Program-made: the position numbers and the translations under genes | Shown: piece after piece, positions 8,407 through 16,703 of the stretch | Layout of the letters: each line of letters begins with the position of its first letter | How positions within the stretch are numbered: the first letter of the stretch is position 1 | DNA from: VBWE01 sp943372645 | Lineage (GTDB): Bacteria > Bacteroidota > Bacteroidia > Palsa-965 | DNA length: 64,000 bases | Direction: 5' to 3' | NCBI GenBank assembly: GCA_943372645.1 | Contig: CALRZN010000015.1 | Span: 62,001-126,000 of the forward strand | Notes under the pieces: model-generated | Seen by the model: only the letters and a program-made list of their open reading frames with translations | What the model was told of the DNA's origin: nothing | Databases searched by the model: none

Positions 8407-8500
8407 ATCTGCCGAAAAAGGGTGCCCGGCTAAAAACCGGTACACGAAGCACTTTTTTTCCTAATTTCGCCAATCAATTACGCAAACTAAACGAAGAAAT

Positions 8501-9781
8501 ATGGGAAATAATTCAACGACAGCTGAAGCCGTGCAGGCCCATCCGAGTATGTTTGATGCCGTTCTGGCGCGCCTCGATAAAGCAGCACAGTTATTCGGAC
8601 TGTCTCCGGATGTGGCCGAAATCATGCGCCACCCGAAACGGGAAGTAGCAGTAAGCCTTCCGGTTAAGATGGATGACGGAAGTACAAAAGTATTCGAAGG
8701 CTTCCGCACCGTTCACTCCACGCACCTCGGCCCGTCGAAAGGCGGAATCCGTTATGCAATGGATGTAAATGCTGATGAAGTCCGCGCACTCGCAGCATGG
8801 ATGACCTTTAAATGCGCCATTGCGAACCTGCCTTACGGTGGTGGCAAAGGCGGTATCAAATGCGACCCGCGCACCATGTCGGTAGGCGAACTGGAGCGCC
8901 TCACCCGCGCTTACACCCGCTCCATGGCCGATGTATTCGGTGTGAACAAAGATATTCCCGCTCCCGATATGGGAACCGGCAAACGCGAAATGGCCTGGCT
9001 GCTGGATGAATTTAACCGCTATACCGGCGAAGATTCTCCGGGCGTGGTAACCGGCAAACCCCTCACACTGGGTGGTTCAAAAGGCCGCGAAGCCGCTACC
9101 GGACGCGGTGTTATGGTGGCCACTATGGCTGCCATGAAAAAAGCAGGAATCAACCACAAAACCGCTTCTGCCTCGGTGCAGGGTTTTGGTAACGTAGGTT
9201 CGCATGCTGCACGCCTCCTGTCATCGCAGAAAATTAAAGTGGTAGCAATCTCTGACCATACCGCCGCATTTTACAATGAAAACGGTATCGACATTGACAA
9301 AGCCCTCAAATACGTTGCTGCTAACGGCAACATCCTTAAAGGATTTGACGGCGGACAGCTGATCACCAACGCTGAAGTTCTTACTGCACCGGTAGATGTA
9401 CTTGTTCCGGCAGCGATCCAGGGTGTTATTACAGCTGCAAACGCCAACGACATCAAGGCAAAACTGATTGTGGAAGGCGCCAACGGCCCTACCGAAGCTG
9501 ATGCCGATGCAATCCTGAATGAAAAAGGGATCGTTGTTGTACCGGATGTGCTTGCAAACGGCGGCGGTGTTACCGTATCCTACTTCGAGTGGGTACAGAA
9601 CAAATACGGCCACTACTGGACCGAAGAAGAAGTGAACACCAAACACGACGCTTCGATGAACCAGGCATTTGAAAATGTGTGGTACAATGCCCAGCAGTAC
9701 AAAACCAGCATGCGTATCGGTGCATACATCACCGCACTCAAAAAGCTGGACAAAGCAGTAAAATACAAAGGCAATTATTAA
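8501..9781 (+). CDS. Glutamate dehydrogenase (Glu/Leu/Phe/Val family)
   Basis: The 426-residue protein catalyses reversible oxidative deamination of glutamate to 2-oxoglutarate. The N-terminal domain has GPSKGGIRY and the active-site LPYGGGKGGIKCDP, with the catalytic lysine near residue 116. PAPDMGTGKREM follows. The C-terminal Rossmann domain has SVQGFGNVGSHAARLL for the dinucleotide, and GANGPTEADADAIL. The length is that of the hexameric small GDH class. Cofactor preference cannot be read safely. It is probably a separate transcription unit: a 94-base gap precedes it and a strong terminator follows. Confidence 0.93.
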   Translation: MGNNSTTAEAVQAHPSMFDAVLARLDKAAQLFGLSPDVAEIMRHPKREVAVSLPVKMDDGSTKVFEGFRTVHSTHLGPSKGGIRYAMDVNADEVRALAAWMTFKCAIANLPYGGGKGGIKCDPRTMSVGELERLTRAYTRSMADVFGVNKDIPAPDMGTGKREMAWLLDEFNRYTGEDSPGVVTGKPLTLGGSKGREAATGRGVMVATMAAMKKAGINHKTASASVQGFGNVGSHAARLLSSQKIKVVAISDHTAAFYNENGIDIDKALKYVAANGNILKGFDGGQLITNAEVLTAPVDVLVPAAIQGVITAANANDIKAKLIVEGANGPTEADADAILNEKGIVVVPDVLANGGGVTVSYFEWVQNKYGHYWTEEEVNTKHDASMNQAFENVWYNAQQYKTSMRIGAYITALKKLDKAVKYKGNY

Positions 9782-9797
9782 TCTGCTTAATTTATAT

Positions 9798-9834
9798 AAA
9801 ACGCGTCGTTCGTTCCGGGCGGCGCGTTTTTTTT
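9798..9834 (+). terminator. Rho-independent terminator after glutamate dehydrogenase
   Basis: The stem AAACGCGTCG / CGGCGCGTTT (one G-U pair) is followed by a run of eight T, 16 bases after the gdh stop codon. Confidence 0.85.
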
Positions 9835-9881
9835 ATTTGCAGTTTAAAACGATCTTTGCACGCAACTTATAAAAACACGTA

Positions 9882-10547
9882 ATGACTATTCACCGCGAAG
9901 GCTATCCCACGATAATGTGGACGCTTATTTTTCTGCTGGCCGTAAACCTGGGGGCGTTTTTCCTCCTGCACGACTATATGATTATCCGCATTGCACTGTA
10001 TGTGCTTTCTGCCGGTTTCCTGTATATCATCCTGCAGTTTTTCCGCCATCCGAAGCGCAGCACGCCGGTTAATGCGGAACACATTATTGCCCCGGCCGAC
10101 GGCAAAGTGGTGGTAATTGAAAACGTGAAAGAAAATGAATACTATAACGGCGAAGAACGCATACAGGTTTCTATTTTCATGTCGCCGTTTAATGTGCATG
10201 TAAACCGTTATCCCATTGCCGGTGATGTGAAATACGTAAAATACCACCCGGGCCTGTACCTTGTGGCCTGGCATCCGAAATCATCAACCGATAATGAGCG
10301 TACAACAGTTGTGGTGCAGGACGATAAAAACCGCAGCATCCTGTTCCGGCAGATTGCCGGCGCACTTGCCCGCCGCATTGTGTATTACGCAAAGGAAGGC
10401 GACAAAGCCACACAGGGCACGGAATTCGGGTTCATCAAGTTTGGTTCACGTGTGGATCTTTTTCTGCCGGTTGGCACCGAAATTAATGTGCAGCTGAACC
10501 AGGTGGTGCGCGGCGGCGAAAGCGTAATTGCGACTTTCAAACCTTAA
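9882..10547 (+). CDS. psd: Phosphatidylserine decarboxylase proenzyme
   Basis: The 221-residue protein belongs to the short PSD-related family that makes phosphatidylethanolamine. It has two N-terminal membrane segments (MWTLIFLLAVNLGAFFLL and IRIALYVLSAGFLYIILQF), then the conserved PADGKVVVIENV, IFMSPFNVHVNRYP and, near the C-terminus, KFGSRVDLFLP. Self-cleavage at this Gly-Ser would create the pyruvoyl cofactor. It lies downstream of cdsA on the same strand, separated by gdh and its terminator, so it probably has its own promoter. Confidence 0.93.
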   Translation: MTIHREGYPTIMWTLIFLLAVNLGAFFLLHDYMIIRIALYVLSAGFLYIILQFFRHPKRSTPVNAEHIIAPADGKVVVIENVKENEYYNGEERIQVSIFMSPFNVHVNRYPIAGDVKYVKYHPGLYLVAWHPKSSTDNERTTVVVQDDKNRSILFRQIAGALARRIVYYAKEGDKATQGTEFGFIKFGSRVDLFLPVGTEINVQLNQVVRGGESVIATFKP

Positions 10548-10649
10548 AAATGTGTTAAAAAAGTCCGGGAATGATTCGCGGAATGGTATTTGTAGTATTT
10601 TTTTTGTAATTTTACCTATCAACAGAAACAAACATCTAAAAACAATATC

Positions 10650-10889
10650 ATGAAAAAGTTATTTGCAGTTCTCGCCCTTACCGGCATGATGGTGGCAGTA
10701 TCAGCTCCTGCAGTTTTTGCAGCTAATGGCAAAAACGTAACCGTTCTCGTTTCGAAAGACAAAGAGAAGAAGAAAGAAAAGAAAAAAGCAAAAGGCAAAT
10801 CGTGCAGTGCTGATGCAGGCAAATCGTGCGCCGGCAAAGGCGAAGGCAAATCATGCTGCAAAGGCAAAGCCGAAGAAAAAGCAAAATAA
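10650..10889 (+). CDS. Small exported Lys/Cys-rich protein
   Basis: This 79-residue protein has a clear signal peptide (MKKLFAVLALTGMMVAVSAP...FAA). The mature part of about 55 residues is dominated by Lys, Glu and Gly, with three GKSC modules: AKGKSCSADAGKSC and GEGKSCCKGK. The four cysteines spaced among lysines suggest metal binding or disulphide formation in the periplasm, but no family is recognised. It has its own downstream terminator. Similar low-complexity exported peptides occur in Bacteroidota. The function is unknown. Confidence 0.7.
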   Translation: MKKLFAVLALTGMMVAVSAPAVFAANGKNVTVLVSKDKEKKKEKKKAKGKSCSADAGKSCAGKGEGKSCCKGKAEEKAK

Positions 10890-10904
10890 AATGCTCTTAT
10901 AATT

Positions 10905-10941
10905 CAAAAAACCGCCCCGGCTATGCCTGGGCGGTTTTTTT
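10905..10941 (+). terminator. Terminator after the small exported protein
   Basis: AAAAAACCGCCC and GGGCGGTTTTTT form a long stem enclosing CGGCTATGCCT, and the stem ends in seven T. It lies 16 bases after the stop codon of the small exported protein. Confidence 0.9.
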
Positions 10942-10968
10942 ATGCCGTAGTTTGTTTACTGATTCATT

Positions 10969-12102
10969 ATGCCCAAGCCATCATTTGATACCTGGACCAG
11001 TATCTTCCTGTTTTTTGCAATCCAGGGCATACTTACCGGTACCGTATTTCTTTTCATGAAACGGGGGCAACACCGGGCATTTCGGTACATCGGTGTGCTG
11101 CTGCTGCTGTTCGGGCTTTGCCTTGCCGATTACGTGCAGTACTGGACCGGTTACTGTTTTGAATTTCCGGCGCTGGCAGGATTCAGTTTTCCTTTCATTT
11201 TCATTTTTGGTCCGCTGCTTTATTTTTATTTCCGCTCGTGCCTGCTGGGCGTTTCGTTCCGCACAAAAGACCTGCTGCACCTCCTGCCCTGGCTGCTGCA
11301 CACGGGCTGGAATATGCCCTATTACTTTTTGTCGCACGATGAAAAAATCAGGCAGATGCTTGGGCACCGCGAATCGTTTTCTGCATTGGAAATTCAGATC
11401 ACGAAACTGATTCCCTGGCTGCAGATTGTGCAGATGATTATTTATGCCATAATAATCGCCCGGCTGCTGCGGAATACGCCGCCCCTCAAAACCATGCGCA
11501 GCTGGTCGTATGGCATGTTATCCTGGTTTGCCGGCTTCATACTTGCTTTCCTTTCCTATTATATCCTGATCCGCTTTTCGTTTTTCAGCCCGCAATGGGA
11601 TTATATGATTTCGTGTGCCATGACGCTGTTTATTACGGGGGTTGCAGTGTATGGCTACCTCCAGCCAGCAATTTTTGAAGGGTATTCGGTGTTGGAAGCC
11701 CCGGCGTATGTTCCGGGAACGGCTGAACGCTACCGCAATTCGGGACTGACAGAAACCGCTGCCCGTGAACTTGCTGAAAAACTGGATAAACTGATGAACG
11801 AAGAACAGCTTTACCGGAACAACGAACTTCGGCTCGGCATGCTTGCGGAAAAACTGGGTACGAATAAACACCACCTTTCGCAGGTTATCAATGACAATAT
11901 GGGCTTCCATTTCTTTGAGTACATCAACATGCTCCGGATCAGGGAAGCCGGACAACTGCTGCGCGATGAACAGCAGGCCGATCTGACCATCAGCGAAATT
12001 GCATGGAAGGTTGGATTCAATAACCGGGTTTCATTCAATACCGCATTTAAAAAACATACCGGACATACCCCAACCGCCTTCCGGAAACTCGGAAAAGTGT
12101 AA
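10969..12102 (+). CDS. Membrane-anchored AraC-family transcription regulator
   Basis: The 377-residue protein has an N-terminal half of about seven hydrophobic segments (for example SIFLFFAIQGILTGTVFLFM and FSFPFIFIFGPLLYFYF). The C-terminal AraC DNA-binding domain of two helix-turn-helix units is seen in LAEKLGTNKHHLSQVIND and ISEIAWKVGFNNRVSFNTAF, with the closing KKHTGHTPTAFRK. This 7TM-AraC layout is common in Bacteroidota, where it presumably senses membrane or envelope signals. The neighbour downstream is an FG-GAP secreted protein. A regulatory link is possible but not shown. Confidence 0.88.
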   Translation: MPKPSFDTWTSIFLFFAIQGILTGTVFLFMKRGQHRAFRYIGVLLLLFGLCLADYVQYWTGYCFEFPALAGFSFPFIFIFGPLLYFYFRSCLLGVSFRTKDLLHLLPWLLHTGWNMPYYFLSHDEKIRQMLGHRESFSALEIQITKLIPWLQIVQMIIYAIIIARLLRNTPPLKTMRSWSYGMLSWFAGFILAFLSYYILIRFSFFSPQWDYMISCAMTLFITGVAVYGYLQPAIFEGYSVLEAPAYVPGTAERYRNSGLTETAARELAEKLDKLMNEEQLYRNNELRLGMLAEKLGTNKHHLSQVINDNMGFHFFEYINMLRIREAGQLLRDEQQADLTISEIAWKVGFNNRVSFNTAFKKHTGHTPTAFRKLGKV

Positions 12103-12164
12103 ACCTTTATCGGGATTAGCCCTTTTCACGGGGGCCGCAGCTACTTTGCGCAAAAAACAGCTGC

Positions 12165-13892
12165 ATGAAAACTGCTCTCACCATTTCCATTTTGCTGCTG
12201 GCTGCTGCCGGCGGCTATGCCCAGTCGGGGTGGACACACATCACCGATCCGAATAACCCGGTAGTTACATTTACACATCCGGGCATCTATAAAGGCGCTG
12301 CATGGATTGATTTCGACAACGACGGTGATATTGATCTGTTCGCAGCCCCGCGCTTCCTTTTCCGGAATGATGGCAATACCACCTTTACGCAGGTAGCAAC
12401 AATAATCGGAAGCACCACGCAGCAAAATCCGTCCGGGTGCAGCTGGGCCGACCTGGACAACGACGGGAACATTGACTGCATCCTGTCACAATACCCGAGC
12501 GGTCTGTATAAAAACAACGGCAACGGTACATTTACAAACCTCACCGCGCAGGTGGACAGCCTGGTAAATTATGCAAGCTGGGGCTGCGCCATCGGGAATA
12601 TGAATAATGACGCATTACCAGATCTTGTTTATGCACACGCGGCCGGATTTCATACCAATGCACCCACCCGCCCCTCGCGTCTCGTAAAAAGCACGGGCAG
12701 CGGTTTTACAGGTACCGCATTAAATGGTTACGCGTTCACCGACAGTCTGAAGCCATTTACCGTTCCCTACTGGTCGGATTATGATATGGACGGCGACATG
12801 GATCTTTTTGTGGCCTCGGGCCCGGGCGGTACACTGGGACCTGACTTTTGTTACCGCAACATGAAAATAGAAACAGGCCTGGACACCCTATATCGAATGA
12901 CCACCGAATTGTTTGCCACACAACTGCAGGACGGGCAATGTTACAATTTTATTGACGCCGATAACGACGGCGACCTCGACCTCTGCCTCACCAATTATGC
13001 AGGTGCTGCAACACGTTTTTATGTAAACACGGCCGGTATCTTTACATCGGCAAATGCACCTTTCACGGGAGTCAATGTGCAAAACCTGTCGAACAACTGG
13101 GGCGATTTTGATAATGACGGCGACCTGGATGTGTTGATTACAAATGATAACCAGCTCACAAAATTTTATGCGAACAACGGGAGCGGCACTTTCAGCTACC
13201 AGTCCAATGTGCTTGCTGCCCCGGCAGGTGCCGCCGGTGTTACAAACGGTGATTTTGACAATGATGGCGACCTGGACATTTTTCTGCACGGGCTGAACAA
13301 TGCGAAAGGTTTATACCGGAATGATTCTTTTGCAACCGGTAATAACTGGTTCAGTTTAAAGCTCACCGGTGTTGTTTCCAACCGTTCTGCAATAGGTGCA
13401 TTCGTAAAAGTAAAAGCTACTGTAAACGGGCAGCCGGTATGGCAGATCCGGGAGGTCAACGCGCAGAACAGTTTCCAGAGCCAGAATGATCTGCGTGTGC
13501 ATATCGGGTTAAAAGATGCCACCGTAATTGATTCGCTGGTTATTACCTGGCCCAATTCCCCACCGGCTTATTTTACATCGCTGCCGGTATCGCAGTTTTA
13601 TGAATTGCAGGAAGGCGGTACGCTTGCTGCTGCCGTGCACGAAACCACCAAAGAGCGGCTTACGTTTACCGTTTTTCCGAATCCGGCCGTCGATGAACTG
13701 AATGTAAAATTAAATGAGTTGCATGACAAAGACTTTACCTGGCAGATCAGCGACACCGCGGGCAGGGCGGTAATGAAAGGCAATTACCGGCAACGGAAAC
13801 CCATAAACATCCAGCAGCTGAAACCGGGCAGTTACATCATCCGGGTGGAAGGGAAAAACACCGCCGGTGCAGTTGTTTTCACAAAACTATAA
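12165..13892 (+). CDS. Secreted FG-GAP/VCBS repeat protein with T9SS sorting domain
   Basis: This 575-residue protein has a signal peptide and many FG-GAP/VCBS-type calcium-binding motifs: DFDNDGDIDLF, DLDNDGNIDC, DYDMDGDMDLF, DADNDGDLDLC, DFDNDGDLDVL and DFDNDGDLDIF. These build a beta-propeller. An ASPIC/UnbV-like segment follows (SAIGAFVKVKATVNGQPVWQ ... VHIGL). The C-terminus (TVFPNPAVDELNVKL ... LKPGSYIIRVEG) is a type A Por secretion sorting domain, implying export by the type IX system and surface attachment. The stop codon abuts the stop of the convergent HAD gene with no base between them. Confidence 0.92.
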   Translation: MKTALTISILLLAAAGGYAQSGWTHITDPNNPVVTFTHPGIYKGAAWIDFDNDGDIDLFAAPRFLFRNDGNTTFTQVATIIGSTTQQNPSGCSWADLDNDGNIDCILSQYPSGLYKNNGNGTFTNLTAQVDSLVNYASWGCAIGNMNNDALPDLVYAHAAGFHTNAPTRPSRLVKSTGSGFTGTALNGYAFTDSLKPFTVPYWSDYDMDGDMDLFVASGPGGTLGPDFCYRNMKIETGLDTLYRMTTELFATQLQDGQCYNFIDADNDGDLDLCLTNYAGAATRFYVNTAGIFTSANAPFTGVNVQNLSNNWGDFDNDGDLDVLITNDNQLTKFYANNGSGTFSYQSNVLAAPAGAAGVTNGDFDNDGDLDIFLHGLNNAKGLYRNDSFATGNNWFSLKLTGVVSNRSAIGAFVKVKATVNGQPVWQIREVNAQNSFQSQNDLRVHIGLKDATVIDSLVITWPNSPPAYFTSLPVSQFYELQEGGTLAAAVHETTKERLTFTVFPNPAVDELNVKLNELHDKDFTWQISDTAGRAVMKGNYRQRKPINIQQLKPGSYIIRVEGKNTAGAVVFTKL

Positions 13893-14591
13893 TCAGCGCA
13901 GCAGCAGCGGAGGCAACTCATCGAGGCGGGCAATGGTGTGGGTTGCATCTGCTGCTGCCTGCTTATCAATATTAAACCACACCTGGTCGATACCGGCCTG
14001 GCGTGCACCGGCTATATCGGCCTCGTAATCGTCGCCAATCATAATGGAATCCTGCGCCTTCACCCTGCATTTTTTCAGGGCATAAGCAAACATGCGCGTA
14101 TCCGGCTTTTTGTGGCCGCTGCGTTCAGAAGTAATCAGTTCTTTGAAATACACGTGCAGGCCGCTGTGTTTCATCTTTATCTTCTGCACTTCTTCAAACC
14201 CGTTTGTAATGATATGCAGCTGAAAGTGCGGGGCCAGTTTTTTGAGCGCGTCCTCGGTTCCCGGCAGCAGGTGCGGTTTCAGCGGGCCCATCACAATGTA
14301 TTCCTCCCCGATTTTTCGTGCAAGCTTATCATCCTTGATACCGAAAAAAGCGAGGGTTTGCCGGTAACGGAGTACGCGCAGCGCATCTTTGTCAACAAGT
14401 CCTTTACTGTAACGCTGCCAAAGTTCTTTGTTTATCGCATTGTATTTTTCAGAAAACTGATCGAAAGATAATATACCGCGTTCTTTCAGTTTGTGCCGGT
14501 GATACAACTCTTCAAGCGTTTCCCGCGAATTCCTGTCCATATCCCACAGCGTACGGTCGAGGTCAAAAAACAGGTGACGGTAAGCGGGCAT
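13893..14591 (-). CDS. YjjG-type pyrimidine nucleotidase (HAD superfamily)
   Basis: The 232-residue HAD hydrolase has motif I DLDRTLWDMD (residues 11-20), motif II ITNGF, the motif III lysine in SGHKKPD and motif IV IGDDYEADIAG. Its length and the FDLDRTLWD start match the YjjG/YfnB noncanonical pyrimidine nucleotidases, which remove phosphate from dUMP/dTMP and mutagenic analogues. It is the last gene of a minus-strand series, overlapping the preceding membrane-protein gene by one base. upp, a pyrimidine salvage gene, is two genes upstream, fitting a nucleotide role. Confidence 0.88.
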   Translation of the reverse strand: MPAYRHLFFDLDRTLWDMDRNSRETLEELYHRHKLKERGILSFDQFSEKYNAINKELWQRYSKGLVDKDALRVLRYRQTLAFFGIKDDKLARKIGEEYIVMGPLKPHLLPGTEDALKKLAPHFQLHIITNGFEEVQKIKMKHSGLHVYFKELITSERSGHKKPDTRMFAYALKKCRVKAQDSIMIGDDYEADIAGARQAGIDQVWFNIDKQAAADATHTIARLDELPPLLLR

Positions 14592-15100
14592 CAGAGAATG
14601 GGCTTGTGGTTATGCAGGTGCAGCAGGTACTGGGCGATTCCGTTTAAAACAAACGACCAGAAAATAAGTGACACAAAAAGAGCAAACAGAATTTTAACTT
14701 TCTTTCTGAAAAAACGGTTGATCACAAACGTGCCGATGGGGATAGAAAGGATGCAGGGTGTTAAAAAAGCGAGCCCGGCAATTCCGAATTTACGTTTCAC
14801 ACGAACGATCAGTTTGTTGGTGCGGGTAAATTTTTCATATTGTTTCCGCTCAATAACTTCCACTTTGCGGCGCAGGAAAAAGGCTTTGATTACAGCCACA
14901 AGGTGAGCCCACCAGCGTACGATGAGGTCGCCAACGTAAGTAAACACAAGGATTCCGGTAGCACCACCCGATGTGGTGATGGCAAACGATCGCCAGAAAC
15001 TGTAACCGAAAATTTCGGATGCGGTAAACGGGGCAAACAGAAATTTAATTCCGGAAATCAGGAAAACGGTGGCGATATTTCGGATTTCTTCTGCTTCCAT
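14591..15100 (-). CDS. Conserved small membrane protein, function unknown
   Basis: The 169-residue protein has about four hydrophobic segments, including NIATVFLISGIKFLFAPFTA, GATGILVFTYVGDLIVRW, FGIAGLAFLTPCILSIPIGT and ILFALFVSLIFWSFVLNGI. It also has a basic stretch (RRKVEVIERKQYEKFTRTNK). The GxAGLAFLTPxxLSIPIGT segment resembles the small-multidrug-export/VTT-like membrane families, but not strongly enough to assign. It lies between upp (19-base gap) and the HAD nucleotidase (1-base overlap). Confidence 0.75.
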   Translation of the reverse strand: MEAEEIRNIATVFLISGIKFLFAPFTASEIFGYSFWRSFAITTSGGATGILVFTYVGDLIVRWWAHLVAVIKAFFLRRKVEVIERKQYEKFTRTNKLIVRVKRKFGIAGLAFLTPCILSIPIGTFVINRFFRKKVKILFALFVSLIFWSFVLNGIAQYLLHLHNHKPIL

Positions 15101-15119
15101 ACTATACTAACAACCCGGG

Positions 15120-15767
15120 TCAGATTTTGTTTCCGTAAGCAAGATCGCCTGCATCGCCCAGTCCGGGAACAATATACGACTGTGCGGTAAGTTCTTCATC
15201 AATTGCTCCGCACCAGATCGTAACGTTTTCGGGCATGTGGCTGCGGGTGTATTCTACGCCGGCAGCGCTGCCGATTACCGAAACGATGTGTGTGTGCCGC
15301 GGTTTGCCGCGTGTAAGCAAGGCATTGTAGGTAAGTACCATGGAGGTACCGGTAGCCAGCATCGGATCGCTGAGGATGAGTACCTTATCGGTAAGCTCCG
15401 GTGTTGACATATACTCCACCTGCACATCAAACGTTCCGTCTTTATGGTGTTTGCGGTATGCCGAAATAAAAGCATTTTCAGCACGGTCGAAATAATTGAG
15501 CAGCCCCTGGTGCACTGGCAGTCCGGCGCGCAGGATGGTGCCGATAACCGGCTGGTGTTTCAGCAACGGCATATTGGCAATTCCGAGCGGTGTTGTAATG
15601 TCCCGGTTTTCCCACTCCAGTTTTTTCGAAATTTCGTAGGCAAAAACTTCCCCGATACGCTCCAGGTTGCGGCGGAACCGCATGCGGTCGTTCTGTATTT
15701 CCACATCGCGGAGCTCGGCGATAAACTGACTGAGAAGCGAATGCTGCTTTCCGAGTTCAATAACCAT
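15120..15767 (-). CDS. upp: Uracil phosphoribosyltransferase
   Basis: The 215-residue enzyme makes UMP from uracil and PRPP in pyrimidine salvage. The PRPP loop is seen in VLILSDPMLATGTSM, and the uracil-binding C-terminal signature in YIVPGLGDAGDLAYG. ILRAGLPVHQGL is the usual family segment. It follows the acyltransferase-like gene by 21 bases in the long minus-strand series that begins with radC. Confidence 0.95.
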   Translation of the reverse strand: MVIELGKQHSLLSQFIAELRDVEIQNDRMRFRRNLERIGEVFAYEISKKLEWENRDITTPLGIANMPLLKHQPVIGTILRAGLPVHQGLLNYFDRAENAFISAYRKHHKDGTFDVQVEYMSTPELTDKVLILSDPMLATGTSMVLTYNALLTRGKPRHTHIVSVIGSAAGVEYTRSHMPENVTIWCGAIDEELTAQSYIVPGLGDAGDLAYGNKI

Positions 15768-15788
15768 AGGTGTTGCTGAATAACTGGA

Positions 15789-16703
15789 TTACTTTTTAAA
15801 CAACTTGAATGGCCAGGGCAATTCATTTTTCCTGACCTGCAAATATATACATTCTTTAGCCCCGAAGCTTTTGTAAAATCGCGCGAGGTTCACATCATTC
15901 GATCCTTCAAAATCAAGCACCAGGTTTTTCTGCGCATTTTCGCGGATAAATGCATCAACAAGAAACGCAAGCGCCCCGGTATTGCGGGCCCCGGCAGCTG
16001 TTCCCGAAAACAGGAAAATAACCTTGCCGTTCGAATCCACAAAAAAAGCACCGGCCATCACCTCCCCGTTTGCATCGGTAACCGCACGTACATGCAGTTT
16101 GCCCCGGCCATCAATGGTACGCAGCAGGCTGCGGAGCAGGTCGTAATGCGGTTCACTCAGTTTTTCGATGGTGCGTCCGCGCCCTTCCCGGAAAAGCGAA
16201 ATGATTACTTCGCGGGGTACATCAGCTGTAGCCTTAAATCCGGCAGCAGCCGCTTTTTTAATATTCCTGCGCGTATTTTCGGAATACGCTGCTGCAAGCT
16301 TTTCATACGGTTCTATCAGATCCAGCTCGTGCGTCAGATTCGGAACACTGTGCCAGCGTGCGGTATCCAACTTGTTAAATGTATTCAGGTTCAGCTCCCA
16401 GTACCGGTAGCGTTTCGGAACAGCATCAAGGTAACGCTGCACATCGGCATCGGTAAGCCTGCTGACTGAAAAAACCCCGAGCTGCTGTACAAAAAATGGC
16501 GGATAGAGGTAATCAATTCCAAACTTGCGGCCTGCCGGTAATGGCATCACCACCTTGTAATCGGCATCGGCAAGCGCCTCCCACATCGGGCATACAATAT
16601 CGAGGTACCAGGAATAGGCATAAATAATTCCGTTAAACGATTGCCGGATGCATTCGTCCCACCGGTGCCGGTCAATTTCGTGATGTTTCAGCAGGCGGAT
16701 CAT
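15789..16703 (-). CDS. FemAB/GNAT-like acyltransferase
   Basis: The 304-residue protein has features of the Acetyltransf_6/FemAB-like GNAT families: an N-terminal WDECIRQSFNGIIYAYSWYLD, then YSENTRRNIKKAAAAGFKA, VMAGAFFVDSNGKVIFLFSG and ENAQKNLVLDFEGSNDVNLARFYKSFGAKE. These enzymes move acyl or aminoacyl groups onto sugars, lipids or peptidoglycan precursors. Its start overlaps the deacetylase stop by 4 bases (ATGA), and wecB precedes that gene. The three probably modify one cell-surface glycan. The substrate is unknown. Confidence 0.75.
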   Translation of the reverse strand: MIRLLKHHEIDRHRWDECIRQSFNGIIYAYSWYLDIVCPMWEALADADYKVVMPLPAGRKFGIDYLYPPFFVQQLGVFSVSRLTDADVQRYLDAVPKRYRYWELNLNTFNKLDTARWHSVPNLTHELDLIEPYEKLAAAYSENTRRNIKKAAAAGFKATADVPREVIISLFREGRGRTIEKLSEPHYDLLRSLLRTIDGRGKLHVRAVTDANGEVMAGAFFVDSNGKVIFLFSGTAAGARNTGALAFLVDAFIRENAQKNLVLDFEGSNDVNLARFYKSFGAKECIYLQVRKNELPWPFKLFKK

